64,000 nt of DNA from Verrucomicrobiota bacterium (GCA_017309115.1 JAFLEF010000004.1:1-64000); one strand, 5' to 3'. Shown: positions 8,608 to 17,276, counted from the stretch's first letter. Translations and numbers: made by a program. Notes: generated from the letters alone by a model not told the origin.

Positions 8608-10066
8608 TACCAACATCCTGATTCCGTTGGAAAACTCCAAGATCGTCTTGGAGGAAAGCTTGGCGCATTTTGTGCGCCTTGCCCAAGAAAATGGGCATCA
8701 GCTCGTTTACCATCCGGCGTCCGAAGACGACATTAGGCGCGACAAAGATTTGGTGCGGCGCCAGCGCACCATGGAGCGCCTCGGTCAATACACCCGCATC
8801 CAAGACCGTCTGCCATGCCCTTGGAACACGCCCCAAACCAACCCCAACGACTCGGCAGATAACGAGATCCTCTACGCCCTCGGCTGTGCTGCGGCCCACG
8901 CCCTCGTAACCGAGGATCGCGGCATTCACGACAAGGCGCGCGCGCGCGGCTTGGTCAAGAGCGTCCTAACCATCCAGACAGCATGCGACTGGTTGCGGCG
9001 CCTTCACGAGACAAAGCGCGTCACGCTCCCGAATATCGAGGATAAGGAGTTGTCATTCCTCACGCCCCACCTCGGCTCGACATTCTTCGACAGCCTGCGC
9101 GCTGCCTACCATGGCTTCGACGATTGGTTTCGCGAAAAGGCGCGACAGGGGAAACGGGCGTGGGTGGCCTTCGAGACATCGGAACGCATCGGCGCACTCT
9201 GCGTTTACGACCGGCAAACCGATGAGCTCATTGCAGAAGGAGGGCTGACGCTTCCTGGCCACGCGCTCAAGCTTTGCACATTCAAAGTGGCCGAGTCCGT
9301 GCGGGGGCAGAAGATCGGCGAGTTGTTCCTGAAGGCAGCGTTCCGTTACGCCAGTGCCAACCAACTCGAACACATCTTCATCCACGGGGACGTGGATCAG
9401 CATCACCTCTTGTTTGAGATGCTGGAGAGCTTCGGCTTCGAGAATGTAGGAACGCACCCTGGTTCCAACAACCGCGACGCCGTTTACCTGAAGAAGCATC
9501 CAGTCGCGCCCCCCGACGAGGCCTTGCCGCCTTTTGATTACCTGCGCAGATACTTTCCACACTTCCGCAGCGGTCCAGATATCGGCAAATACGTTATTCC
9601 GATTCAACCTGGTTTTCACGAGATCCTTTTCCCTGATTACGATTCACCGGACAGTCGCCAATTGCGCTTTCAGTCGTTCCAGCCTTCGAACAGGGCCGGC
9701 AACGCGATCAAACTCGCCTACCTGTGTCACGCGCAGACCAATCAGATCAATCCGGGGGACATCCTCCTCTTTTACCGCTCGCGCGATGAGCGCGCCATCA
9801 CCAGCGTCGGAGTGGCAGAGCAATACACGACGCTCAACCATGCAGATGACATCGCTGCCCTCGTGAAGCGCCGGACCGTGTATTCGATGAACGAAATCGC
9901 AAGCATGGCCAGCAAGCCGACGCGTGCGCTGCTCTTCAGGCTTGTTCGCCATCTCGACTCGCCGCGAAGCCAGGCTTGGCTGGAGGTGAACCACATCCTC
10001 AAGGGAGCGCCGCAGAGCATCACCAAGATCAAACACGAAGCATTCCAGAAGCTTTTCCCCCAATGA
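8591..10066 (+). CDS. PIN-GNAT-PUA-like three-domain protein
   Basis: The 491-residue product starts with a PIN nuclease domain (1-135). Its acidic set looks complete: D6 in LLDTNILIP, E45/D46, D90 in SADNEI and D109 in TEDRG. Residues 180-310 are a GNAT acetyltransferase with the acetyl-CoA loop VRGQKIGELF. Residues 365-491 (GDILLFYRSRDERAITSVG) resemble a PUA-like EVE/ASCH domain, which often binds modified or structured RNA. The ATG at 8591 starts the PIN fold exactly; longer in-frame extensions read through the hsd remnant. It overlaps the ASCH gene by an ATGA quartet. An RNA-targeting toxin or defence role is inferred from the domains. Confidence 0.85.
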   Translation: MRFLLDTNILIPLENSKIVLEESLAHFVRLAQENGHQLVYHPASEDDIRRDKDLVRRQRTMERLGQYTRIQDRLPCPWNTPQTNPNDSADNEILYALGCAAAHALVTEDRGIHDKARARGLVKSVLTIQTACDWLRRLHETKRVTLPNIEDKELSFLTPHLGSTFFDSLRAAYHGFDDWFREKARQGKRAWVAFETSERIGALCVYDRQTDELIAEGGLTLPGHALKLCTFKVAESVRGQKIGELFLKAAFRYASANQLEHIFIHGDVDQHHLLFEMLESFGFENVGTHPGSNNRDAVYLKKHPVAPPDEALPPFDYLRRYFPHFRSGPDIGKYVIPIQPGFHEILFPDYDSPDSRQLRFQSFQPSNRAGNAIKLAYLCHAQTNQINPGDILLFYRSRDERAITSVGVAEQYTTLNHADDIAALVKRRTVYSMNEIASMASKPTRALLFRLVRHLDSPRSQAWLEVNHILKGAPQSITKIKHEAFQKLFPQ

Positions 10067-10491
10067 CCAGTAGCAGTACCGCCCTTATTTCCATTCACCC
10101 TGAACACGTCGCCCACATTCTGTCAGGGGAGAAGCGGATCGAGTTCCGTCGCACGTGGGCTGCACGTCCGGTCACGCGAATCCTGATCTACTCGACTGCG
10201 CCCGAGCAGCGTCTCGTTGGCATTGCCGCCATCAAGAATACGGTCCGCGAGACTCCGCGAGCGCTATGGGCATACGCGAAACCACACGGCCCTGGAATTA
10301 CACTTGAACACCTCCTCAAGTATTTCACGGGAAAGAGAACCGGAGTGGCATTGCATCTGTCGGGGGTGCGACGACTCAAGAAACCTTTGGCGCTTCACGA
10401 GCTGCTTCCGCGTGAATCACGTCCACCACAGTCCTTTCGGTACCTCACGTCCGTGGAAGAGAGTAAGCTCCAGAACCTGCTCAGTCCTTAG
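10063..10491 (+). CDS. ASCH-domain protein
   Basis: The 142 residues form a compact ASCH (PUA-superfamily) domain. The signature LSGEKRIEFRR (about 21-31) matches the family GxKxxExR pattern, followed by strand RILIYSTAPEQRLVGIAAI. ASCH domains bind RNA or hydrolyse modified nucleosides. The gene is translationally coupled to the PIN-GNAT gene upstream and sits 2 bases before the kinase gene, so the three form one operon. The partner protein carries its own PUA-like domain, which points to RNA as the common substrate, although no target can be named. Confidence 0.85.
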   Translation: MTSSSTALISIHPEHVAHILSGEKRIEFRRTWAARPVTRILIYSTAPEQRLVGIAAIKNTVRETPRALWAYAKPHGPGITLEHLLKYFTGKRTGVALHLSGVRRLKKPLALHELLPRESRPPQSFRYLTSVEESKLQNLLSP

Positions 10492-10493
10492 CG

Positions 10494-11048
10494 ATGCACA
10501 CCATTTTTGTTGGCGGAGTACACGGGGTCGGCAAGTCCACTTGTTGCGAACAGGCAGCGAGGGCGCTCGGTATCCAGCACCATTCCGCCAGCGCCATGAT
10601 CAAGAGCCAACAGGCTGAGGCAATTTCTACCACTGGCAAAGCCGTCGTCAGCCCGGCTGCGAACCAACGGTTGTTAATTCAGGCGGTGTCGACTTTCTTT
10701 ACGACTGGCGAAAAAGTGCTCCTTCTGGACGGCCATTTCACCATTCCTACCACGGCAGGACACGTGGAACCAATTCCCGTGGATGTGTTTGAAGCGCTCA
10801 ACATCCGCGCCGTCGTGGTCTTAGTCGAAGAACCACACGTTATTCACGATCATCGCAAGGGGCGGGATGGCAACGCGCCAGACGTGATCGCAATTGAGTT
10901 TGCCCAAGCAATGGAGCTCGAGCACGCCGGCAGAATTGCCTGCGCCATGACTTGTCCCCTAACGATTTTGGCCTCCAATGACAAAACGGCATTCGTCGCA
11001 GCGATCCAGAAGATCTCGCTGGAAGTTGCCCGAGGCAACCCGGCGTAA
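10494..11048 (+). CDS. P-loop kinase-like ATPase
   Basis: The 184-residue product starts with a P-loop, GGVHGVGKST (7-16), in the setting of adenylate/cytidylate-kinase-like enzymes. LLLDGHF (about 76-82) may be the Walker B strand, and a mobile-lid-like basic segment, HDHRKGRDG, lies near 119-127. This size and layout suit a nucleotide or RNA-end kinase more than a ring ATPase. It is the last gene of the three-gene cassette. What it phosphorylates is unknown. Confidence 0.8.
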   Translation: MHTIFVGGVHGVGKSTCCEQAARALGIQHHSASAMIKSQQAEAISTTGKAVVSPAANQRLLIQAVSTFFTTGEKVLLLDGHFTIPTTAGHVEPIPVDVFEALNIRAVVVLVEEPHVIHDHRKGRDGNAPDVIAIEFAQAMELEHAGRIACAMTCPLTILASNDKTAFVAAIQKISLEVARGNPA

Positions 11049-11525
11049 ATGGGCTGATTCCGACCTGTTCGAACCGCGCCCATTTAAGCCGAAACTGACC
11101 TCCACCCACCTGCTCCGGCGGGGGAGCGTCGCATGGGAAGACGCAGGACTCGAACACCGCCCTCAATCGGTCGTAGATAGCTCGGTCCGAAAGACCCGCC
11201 CTTTCGCAGAGGCGTTCATCGGGTCAAAGTCGGCGGCGACCCACCGCAGGAGTTCCAAGGGGTCCAGTTCACCAAAGGCCGCCCGCGGCGGGCCACCGCC
11301 GTCACGCTCGGCAGGCAGCACAGGACCATCGTATTCAGGCTGTTCTGGTTCAGGTCGTAGAAGTACTGCCAGTACGGCCATGCGCGATGGAAGGCCCCCT
11401 AGAACTTCCGGACCCTGGGGAATGGCGTGGATTTCCCGGGAATCATTGACCGAAGCGAGCCCGCGATTGCGGCAACTTGGAGAGACACTCGATCACGATT
11501 GGCAAGTGTGATCGAAAACCAATTT
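11049..11525. other. intergenic stretch with no recognised gene
   Basis: I see no secure gene here. The minus strand has a 72-residue open frame (11163-11381) with a protein-like segment, LDPLELLRWVAADFDP, but no start signal or partner. It may be the scrap of a lost gene. The first 60 bases on the minus strand read GGGQFRLKWARFEQVG, which also looks like a fragment. Nothing here identifies an insertion sequence. Confidence 0.35.
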
Positions 11526-11553
11526 TTGACAGGTCACACAAACCACGTATGCT
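11526..11553 (+). promoter_or_regulatory. sigma-70-like promoter for the type I RM operon
   Basis: A consensus -35 TTGACA (11526-11531) and a -10 TATGCT (11548-11553) are separated by 16 bases. It points toward the DUF3892-hsd operon, with a leader of about 155 bases before the first ATG. This is the clearest housekeeping-type promoter in the window. Confidence 0.6.
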
Positions 11554-11570
11554 GAGTCCGAGCTGAGCAA

Positions 11571-11604
11571 AAAGGCCCGGCAGACGAGTGTCCGCCGAGC
11601 CTTT
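11571..11604 (+). terminator. leader hairpin before the RM operon
   Basis: AAAGGCCCGGC and GCCGAGCCTTT can pair into an 11-bp stem with one mismatch around a 12-base loop, just downstream of the promoter. No U-run follows, so it may be an attenuator, an RNA-stabilising stem or a protein site rather than a full terminator. Confidence 0.4.
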
Positions 11605-11716
11605 GACCGAGACCACCTCGAGGGTGGCATCGAATGTAGGAGTTCAAGGCTTACCTCGAGGGCGGCTCGGTTTCAACACCCGGAATCGCCAGTTCGCCGA
11701 ATGGAGATCCGTCCCC

Positions 11717-12001
11717 ATGGCAGAAGCAGTGCAGATACAGTGCATCAACAAGTCCGACCGCCCCAACCCCCATGAACGCATCCTCAATGTTGGGGGCGTC
11801 CACGGCGGGCAGCGGTGGAAGCTGGGTCAGCAGGAGGCCATTGCCGGCATCGATGCCGGAAAATGGTCGTTCTTCGTTAGTGTTGCCGGTCGGAGGGTTG
11901 CGGTCATCGTGGCGACCAGCCGCTTCGGTAACCGCTACCTGAAGACCGAGCCAGACGGTGAACACCCCAACAACCTCCTGAGCCTTCCGGAGTGCCCGTG
12001 A
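11717..12001 (+). CDS. DUF3892 family protein
   Basis: The 94-residue product matches the DUF3892 pattern end to end: HERILNVGG, a W-K-x7-AI segment, FFVSVAGRRVAVIVA and the terminal NNLLSLPEC. The family is small, widespread and uncharacterised, and is often seen beside restriction-modification genes. The ATG at 11717 begins the domain. It is the first gene after the promoter, 4 bases before the half-size hsdS, so it is part of the RM operon. Confidence 0.85.
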   Translation: MAEAVQIQCINKSDRPNPHERILNVGGVHGGQRWKLGQQEAIAGIDAGKWSFFVSVAGRRVAVIVATSRFGNRYLKTEPDGEHPNNLLSLPECP

Positions 12002-12005
12002 TTGC

Positions 12006-12605
12006 ATGACCAAGCTCGGCTCCATCGCGGAGGTTCGGATGGGAGCCACCCTGCGGGGACGGGACGCAGCCCGTCCCGTCCCCAATGGGCGGTTCAGACT
12101 GGTTCGGATTGGTGACATCTCACAGGACGGAGAGTGGATCACCGATCAATTCGACCGGATCAGCCCGGAAGAGTCCATCAGCCCGGGGCTGCTGCTCAGG
12201 CCGGGAGACGTTCTCTTTCCCAATCGGGGTGCGCGCACGACTGCGTGCGTGTTCCGGTTCGGCTACGAGGACGCCTTGGCGGGTGCCCAGTTCTTCCTGC
12301 TCCGTCCGGATGACCAGGTACTCCTCCCCGAGTTCCTGGCGTGGTACCTCCGCAGCGACGACGCAGCCCGCCATTTTGACGAACGAAGGACCGGCACCCA
12401 CGTGAAGATCATCCAGCGGGAAGCACTCACCGATCTCAACATTCCGCTGCCTCCCCTGAAGGCGCAGGGGCTGATCGTTGAACTGTCCCGACTCCAAATC
12501 ACTGAACGGGGCCTGACGTCCCGGATCGCCGAGTTGAAGAACCGACTGCTGAATCATCAGCTCATCCAGACCGCCAAATCCCTTAAACCTTTCTTTCCGA
12601 AATGA
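12006..12605 (+). CDS. hsdS: half-size type I specificity subunit (single TRD)
   Basis: The 199 residues contain one target-recognition domain. The start MTKLGSIAEVRMGATL is like the entry to an HsdS TRD, RRTGTHVKIIQREALTDLNIPLPPL is its typical end, and one coiled-coil helix follows. Normal HsdS has two TRDs and two helices. Half-S proteins can dimerise to form a symmetric recognition unit. Its stop overlaps the hsdM start (ATGA), so both are made together. The presence of a full hsdS directly after hsdM means two alternative specificities may be encoded. Confidence 0.8.
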   Translation: MTKLGSIAEVRMGATLRGRDAARPVPNGRFRLVRIGDISQDGEWITDQFDRISPEESISPGLLLRPGDVLFPNRGARTTACVFRFGYEDALAGAQFFLLRPDDQVLLPEFLAWYLRSDDAARHFDERRTGTHVKIIQREALTDLNIPLPPLKAQGLIVELSRLQITERGLTSRIAELKNRLLNHQLIQTAKSLKPFFPK

Positions 12606-14092
12606 ACCGCACCAACCAATCCGAAATCAACGACGTCGCCTGGCGCGCCTGTGACACCTTCCGTGGCGTTGTCGATGCCGAGAACTACCGGAACTACATC
12701 CTCGTGATGCTCTTCTGGAAATACATGTCCGATGTGTGGCGCGATCATCGCGACGCCTACCTGAAGGAATACAACGGTGACGCAGAGCGCGTACGCCGCC
12801 GTCTTGCCCGCGAGCGCTTCCAGCTTCCGGATGGCTGCGACTTCTACTCCCTCTACGCCCAGCGCAACGAAGCCGACATCGGCGAGCGCATGAATGTCGC
12901 GTTCGCGGGCATAGAGGAGGCGAACAAGGCGAAGCTCGAAGGCGTCTTCCGCGAGGTGGACTTCAATTCCGAGTCCAAGCTCGGCCAGACCCGCGACCGC
13001 AATTCCCGTCTGAAGCTCCTCCTCCAGGACTTCGCCGATCCCCGGCTCGATCTCCGCCCTTCCGTCGTTGGCGAGGAGGATGTCATCGGGAACGTGTATG
13101 AGTATCTGCTGGAACGCTTCGCCTCGGATGCGGGGAAGAAGGCGGGCGAGTTCTACACACCCGGCCAGGTCTCCAGCCTGCTCGCCCGCCTGCTCGCGCC
13201 GAAGAAGGGACAGACCATTTGCGACCCATCCTGCGGATCCGGCTCCTTGCTGATTAAAGTGGGCCGTCAGGCCGATGAACGGGACTTCGCCCTCTTCGGC
13301 CAGGAAATGAATGGCACCACCCATGCCCTCTGCCGGATGAACATGTTTCTCCACGGCATGGATAACTTCCGCATCGAGTGGGGAGACACCCTGCGCAATC
13401 CCCGCCTCACCGAGCACGACCAGCTCATGAAGTTCGATGTCGTCGTGGCGAATCCGCCCTTCTCCCTCGACAAATGGGGGCACGAGGACGCGGAGAAGGA
13501 CCCCTTCCACCGCTACCATCGCGGCCTGCCGCCGAAGTCGAAGGGCGACTACGCTTTCATCACCCACATGATCGAGACCGCCCGCGAGCGCACGGGGAAG
13601 GTCGGCGTCGTCGTCCCGCATGGCGTGCTGTTCCGTGGTGCGGCCGAAGGCAAAATTCGTCAGCGCCTGATTGAGGAAAACCTGCTGGAGGCCGTCATCG
13701 GCCTGCCGGCGAATCTCTTCTTCGGCACCGGCATTCCCGCCGCCATCCTGCTCTTCAACAAAGGCAAGACCCACGGCGATGTGCTCTTCATCGACGCCTC
13801 CCGCGAATACAAGGAGGCCAAGAACCAGAACGTCCTCAGCGAGGAGCAGGTGCAGAAGATCGTGGATACCTACACGGCTTTCCAAACGGTGGAAAAATAC
13901 GCCTACCGGGCCACCCCGCAGGAGATCGCCGACAACGACTTCAACCTGAACATTCCCCGCTACGTCGATACCTTCGAGGAAGAGGCCGAGATCGACCTCG
14001 ACGCCGTGAAGGCCGACATCACCCGCCTCGAATCGGACCTCGCCAAAGTGCGGGCGAAGATGCAGGCATACTTAGACGAATTGGGGGTATGA
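12602..14092 (+). CDS. hsdM: type I N6-adenine DNA methyltransferase
   Basis: The 496-residue product has an N-terminal helical HsdM domain (1-140), SAM-binding motif I CDPSCGSGSLL (about 207) and catalytic motif IV NPPF (about 283), typical of type I M subunits that methylate adenine at N6. The C-terminal coiled coil (LESDLAKVRAKMQAYLDEL) contacts HsdS. It overlaps the genes on both sides by ATGA quartets. All key residues are present. Confidence 0.95.
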   Translation: MNRTNQSEINDVAWRACDTFRGVVDAENYRNYILVMLFWKYMSDVWRDHRDAYLKEYNGDAERVRRRLARERFQLPDGCDFYSLYAQRNEADIGERMNVAFAGIEEANKAKLEGVFREVDFNSESKLGQTRDRNSRLKLLLQDFADPRLDLRPSVVGEEDVIGNVYEYLLERFASDAGKKAGEFYTPGQVSSLLARLLAPKKGQTICDPSCGSGSLLIKVGRQADERDFALFGQEMNGTTHALCRMNMFLHGMDNFRIEWGDTLRNPRLTEHDQLMKFDVVVANPPFSLDKWGHEDAEKDPFHRYHRGLPPKSKGDYAFITHMIETARERTGKVGVVVPHGVLFRGAAEGKIRQRLIEENLLEAVIGLPANLFFGTGIPAAILLFNKGKTHGDVLFIDASREYKEAKNQNVLSEEQVQKIVDTYTAFQTVEKYAYRATPQEIADNDFNLNIPRYVDTFEEEAEIDLDAVKADITRLESDLAKVRAKMQAYLDELGV

Positions 14093-15291
14093 AGCAGCTT
14101 TATGGATGGACAACTTGCCTACTTGGCGAAGTTGCTTCCACGTTCTCAGGAGGAACGCCAAACCGATCAAGACCGGAGCATTTCGGGGGAGCAATCCCTT
14201 GGATAAAGTCTGGTGAGTTGAACGCGGGTTGGGTTGAGACTACGGAAGAGACGTTGACTCAAGAAGGATTAGAAAACTCTTCCGCTAAACTCGTTCCGGC
14301 AGGCGCAACCTTGCTAGCCTTGTATGGCGCAACCGCCGGTGTGGTAGGACGCACGCGCAGCGAGGCAGCCATCAATCAAGCCATTCTCGCGGTAGTGCCA
14401 GATCGGTCACGAGTTGAAGATGACTACTTGGCATATCTCCTCCGTAATCTTACGAGTAAGCTGTTGCGAATTGTGCAGGGTGCGCAGCCAAATTTGAACG
14501 CCGGAATGGTGCGCGATTCGGAGATCGAACTCCCACCCCTCCCCGAACAGTGTAAGATCGCCGACATCCTGACGACGTGGGACGAGGCCCTGATGCAGCT
14601 CGACGCCCTCATCGAAGCCCATGAGCGCCGCAAAAAGGGTCTCATGCAGCAGCTCCTCACCGGCAAGAGGCGGGTTCCAGGATTCGCCGCGCCGTGGAAA
14701 TTAGTGCGTTTAAGCAGACTCCTCCAATCCGCAGATCGCTACATCAAGTGGGATGAGACTCGCATGGTTCGACTTGCTGGGGTGCGTCGAAACAATGGCG
14801 GTTTGTTTGATCGTGCCGAGCTCCCCGCAACGGAGATCAAGGTAAAGACTGCCAAGCTACTTCGGGCCGGGGATTTTCTGATCTCTCGCCGCCAAATAAC
14901 GTATGGAGGGATGAGTGTTGTTCCGCCTGAGTTCGAGGGATTTGAAGTCAATGACGAGTACGAAGTTCTGGTTCCGGCTGATCCCGCTGCCCTAGACATC
15001 AAGTTCTTTGATCTTTTGGCACACACGCCGAGACTCAAGCATCTCGCCTACCTCGCGAGTAATGGATTCTTTGCGGAGCGATTACGCCTGAACTTCGATC
15101 TCCAAGCATTTCTCGAGAGCACTGTAAGGCTTCCAGAAGATATCTGCGAGCAGCGCCAGATCGTCGCCATCCTCCAAACCGCCGACCAGCAACTCACCCT
15201 CCTCCGCACCCAACGCATCGCCCTCGACCAGCAGAAGCGCGGCCTGATGCAGCGCCTGCTGACGGGAAAAGTCCGCGTATCTGCTGAGTGA
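14089..15291 (+). CDS. hsdS: type I specificity subunit, full length
   Basis: The 400 residues have the two-TRD plan. TRD1 is about 1-150 with the helix EQCKIADILTTWDEALMQLD, and TRD2 is about 205-345 with the second helix EQRQIVAILQTADQQLTLLR. Both halves end in the near-repeat KKGLMQQLLTGKRRV / KRGLMQRLLTGKVRV, the usual internal repeat of HsdS. It sets the DNA sequence bound by the HsdM/HsdR complex. The TRD-coding parts (14120-14500 and 14710-15130) are more AT-rich than the helix-coding parts, a sign of domain exchange. Confidence 0.93.
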   Translation: MKQLYGWTTCLLGEVASTFSGGTPNRSRPEHFGGAIPWIKSGELNAGWVETTEETLTQEGLENSSAKLVPAGATLLALYGATAGVVGRTRSEAAINQAILAVVPDRSRVEDDYLAYLLRNLTSKLLRIVQGAQPNLNAGMVRDSEIELPPLPEQCKIADILTTWDEALMQLDALIEAHERRKKGLMQQLLTGKRRVPGFAAPWKLVRLSRLLQSADRYIKWDETRMVRLAGVRRNNGGLFDRAELPATEIKVKTAKLLRAGDFLISRRQITYGGMSVVPPEFEGFEVNDEYEVLVPADPAALDIKFFDLLAHTPRLKHLAYLASNGFFAERLRLNFDLQAFLESTVRLPEDICEQRQIVAILQTADQQLTLLRTQRIALDQQKRGLMQRLLTGKVRVSAE

Positions 15292-15322
15292 CTTTCATCC
15301 ACTAGTCATCCATTCTAACAAT

Positions 15323-16591
15323 ATGCCGCTCATCGAAGGATTCCGCATCCGCAACTTCCGCACACTCAAAGACGTGCAACTCGGCAAACTCTGGAACGAC
15401 CGCGACAAGCAGCCGCTCACACCGATGACGGTTGTGATCGGTCAGAACGGGGTGGGCAAGAGTAGCCTCTTTGATGCCTTTGGTTTTTTGGCAGACTGCC
15501 TCAAAAACGGCGTCGAGGAGGCCTGCGACATGCGTGAGAGGGGCGGCTTCGAGCGAATGCGTTCGCGGGGGTGCGAAGGCCCCATTGAATTTGAGGTGTA
15601 CTATCGCGAAGACGGCAACAATCGCCCTATTACTTATGAGCTGTCGATTGATGTGAGTGAACGCCATGACCGGCCCTATGTGGCCCGTGAACGCCTGCGC
15701 CAGAGACGCAAGGGACAGAGCAGCGGAAGACCCTACTCCTTCCTGTGGCTCGCTGGCGGGCGTGGCATCGCTTGGAAAGGTGAGTACGAAGGCCAGAAAC
15801 AAGAGACCATGGACATTGAGGAGGTCATCGAGAGCGCCAAGCACGAGAGTGCTGAGTCCGAGGAGGTCAGACTCAGCAGCGAACGCGAGCTCGGAGTGGC
15901 CACGCTCGGTTCCCTGGTCCAACATCCACGCATCGCCGCCTTCCGGCACTTCATGGAAGGCTGGTATCTCAGCTACTTTACGCCCGATGCCGCTCGCAGT
16001 CTGCCACTGGCAGGGCCGCAGAAGCACCTAAACATGCATGGGGACAACCTGGGCAATGTCGTGCAGTTCATGGAGCGTGAGCACAAAGGGCGCTTCCAGC
16101 GCATCCTTGACCGGATCGCGACGAAGATTCCCGGTGTCCAGAAGATCGATACGGAAAGAAGCGCGGATGGCCGCCTTCTTCTGCGTTTCAATGACCGTGG
16201 TTTCGAAGATCCCTTTTACGCGCAGCAGATGTCCGACGGCACGCTGAAAGTTTTTGCCTACTTGTTGATGTTGGAAGACCCGGACCCGCCTCCTTTCATC
16301 TGTATCGAAGAGCCGGAGAACGGTCTCTATCACAAGCTGCTGGCCGCTCTGGCGGATGAATTTCGCCTCCATGCCACTGGAAAGAGGCACAGCTCGCAGG
16401 TTTTCATCACCACTCACCAGCCTTACTTTGTGGATGCCCTGAAGCCGGAGGAGGTCTGGATTCTCGAGAAGCAAGTGGACGGCTTTTCCACCGTCCGCCG
16501 AGCCAGCGCGGACCCGGTGGTGGTGGAGATGGTCAATCAGGAACTCCCCCTCGGCGGCCTCTGGTACAGCGACTATCTCGACAGCAAGTAA
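15323..16591 (+). CDS. ABC/OLD-type AAA ATPase nested in the RM operon
   Basis: The 422-residue product is an ABC-ATPase-like AAA_21 protein. It has the N-terminal strand IEGFRIRNFRTLKDV, Walker A GQNGVGKSS (40-48), signature-like MSDGTLKVFAYL, Walker B FICIEEPENGLY (about 324-335) and the H-loop TTHQPYFVDAL. It lacks a fused TOPRIM nuclease; the next gene likely supplies one. This split layout is that of OLD/PARIS (AriA) and RloA-like systems. It sits 31 bases after hsdS and 3 bases before the DUF4276 gene, and hsdR follows on. Confidence 0.88.
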   Translation: MPLIEGFRIRNFRTLKDVQLGKLWNDRDKQPLTPMTVVIGQNGVGKSSLFDAFGFLADCLKNGVEEACDMRERGGFERMRSRGCEGPIEFEVYYREDGNNRPITYELSIDVSERHDRPYVARERLRQRRKGQSSGRPYSFLWLAGGRGIAWKGEYEGQKQETMDIEEVIESAKHESAESEEVRLSSERELGVATLGSLVQHPRIAAFRHFMEGWYLSYFTPDAARSLPLAGPQKHLNMHGDNLGNVVQFMEREHKGRFQRILDRIATKIPGVQKIDTERSADGRLLLRFNDRGFEDPFYAQQMSDGTLKVFAYLLMLEDPDPPPFICIEEPENGLYHKLLAALADEFRLHATGKRHSSQVFITTHQPYFVDALKPEEVWILEKQVDGFSTVRRASADPVVVEMVNQELPLGGLWYSDYLDSK

Positions 16592-16594
16592 GCC

Positions 16595-17257
16595 ATGCAC
16601 TTCGAATTCCTCACGGAAGATCAGTCCGGCAAGGTAATGTTGGAACTGCTGCTGCCGGAGCTTTTGCCCGAAGCGGACGGCCATACCTTCAACGTCCATT
16701 TCTACAAGGGCATCGGCCGCATTCCCAAAGGCATGAGGCCAACAGCGGATGCCAACAAACGCATCCTTCTGGATCAAATCCCGCGTCTGCTGGCTGGGTA
16801 TGGAAAGGCCTTCGCAAAGTATGGAAGTTGTTATCCTGCGGCGGTGATAGTCGTCTGCGATCTGGATGACCGGAACAAGGCCAGGTTCGAGGCGGAACTC
16901 AAAGCACTGACGACCAACATCCGGCCTTGTCCGGCTCACGCTTTTTGTCTGGCCATTGAGGAAGGTGAAGCGTGGTTTCTGGGGGACCCGCCCGCGATTC
17001 GGTCCGCTTACCCGTACGCAAAGACCTCTGTGATGAAGAATTACGAGCAGGATTCCATCTGCGGAACCTGGGAACTCCTCGCGGATGCGGTTTACCACGG
17101 CGGCTCCGAAACGCTCAAAAAAGAGGGATGGAGGCGGATCGGTCAGGAGAAAAGCAACTGGGCACAAAACATTACACCACACATGCAGCCTGGTCAGAAC
17201 AAGTCTCCTAGCTTCAATCAATTCATCAAAACTGTGCGGAAGTTATCGGTGGATTGA
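16595..17257 (+). CDS. DUF4276 protein, TOPRIM-like partner of the ATPase
   Basis: The 220-residue product matches DUF4276: MHFEFLTEDQSGK at the N-terminus, HFYKGIGRIPKG, VVCDLDDRNK (about 87-96), AIEEGEAWFLGD and SICGTWELLADA. The E near the start and the D-x-D in VCDLDD are the acidic positions expected of a TOPRIM fold. Such proteins pair with an AAA ATPase as putative nucleases (compare AriB with AriA, and RloB with RloA). Tight linkage to the ATPase supports that. Nuclease activity is inferred. Confidence 0.85.
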   Translation: MHFEFLTEDQSGKVMLELLLPELLPEADGHTFNVHFYKGIGRIPKGMRPTADANKRILLDQIPRLLAGYGKAFAKYGSCYPAAVIVVCDLDDRNKARFEAELKALTTNIRPCPAHAFCLAIEEGEAWFLGDPPAIRSAYPYAKTSVMKNYEQDSICGTWELLADAVYHGGSETLKKEGWRRIGQEKSNWAQNITPHMQPGQNKSPSFNQFIKTVRKLSVD

Positions 17258-17276
17258 AGACGGAAATGCCAACGCC

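Noticed and set aside
11049..11520. Possible insertion-sequence scrap
   Set aside because: There are no terminal inverted repeats, no target duplication and no transposase motif, so it is only noted as unexplained.
12557..13885. 442-residue minus-strand open frame
   Set aside because: It is antisense to hsdM, whose motifs I and IV are clear.
17085..17276. 64-residue N-terminal extension of HsdR
   Set aside because: It overlaps the DUF4276 gene in another frame and has no HsdR similarity.
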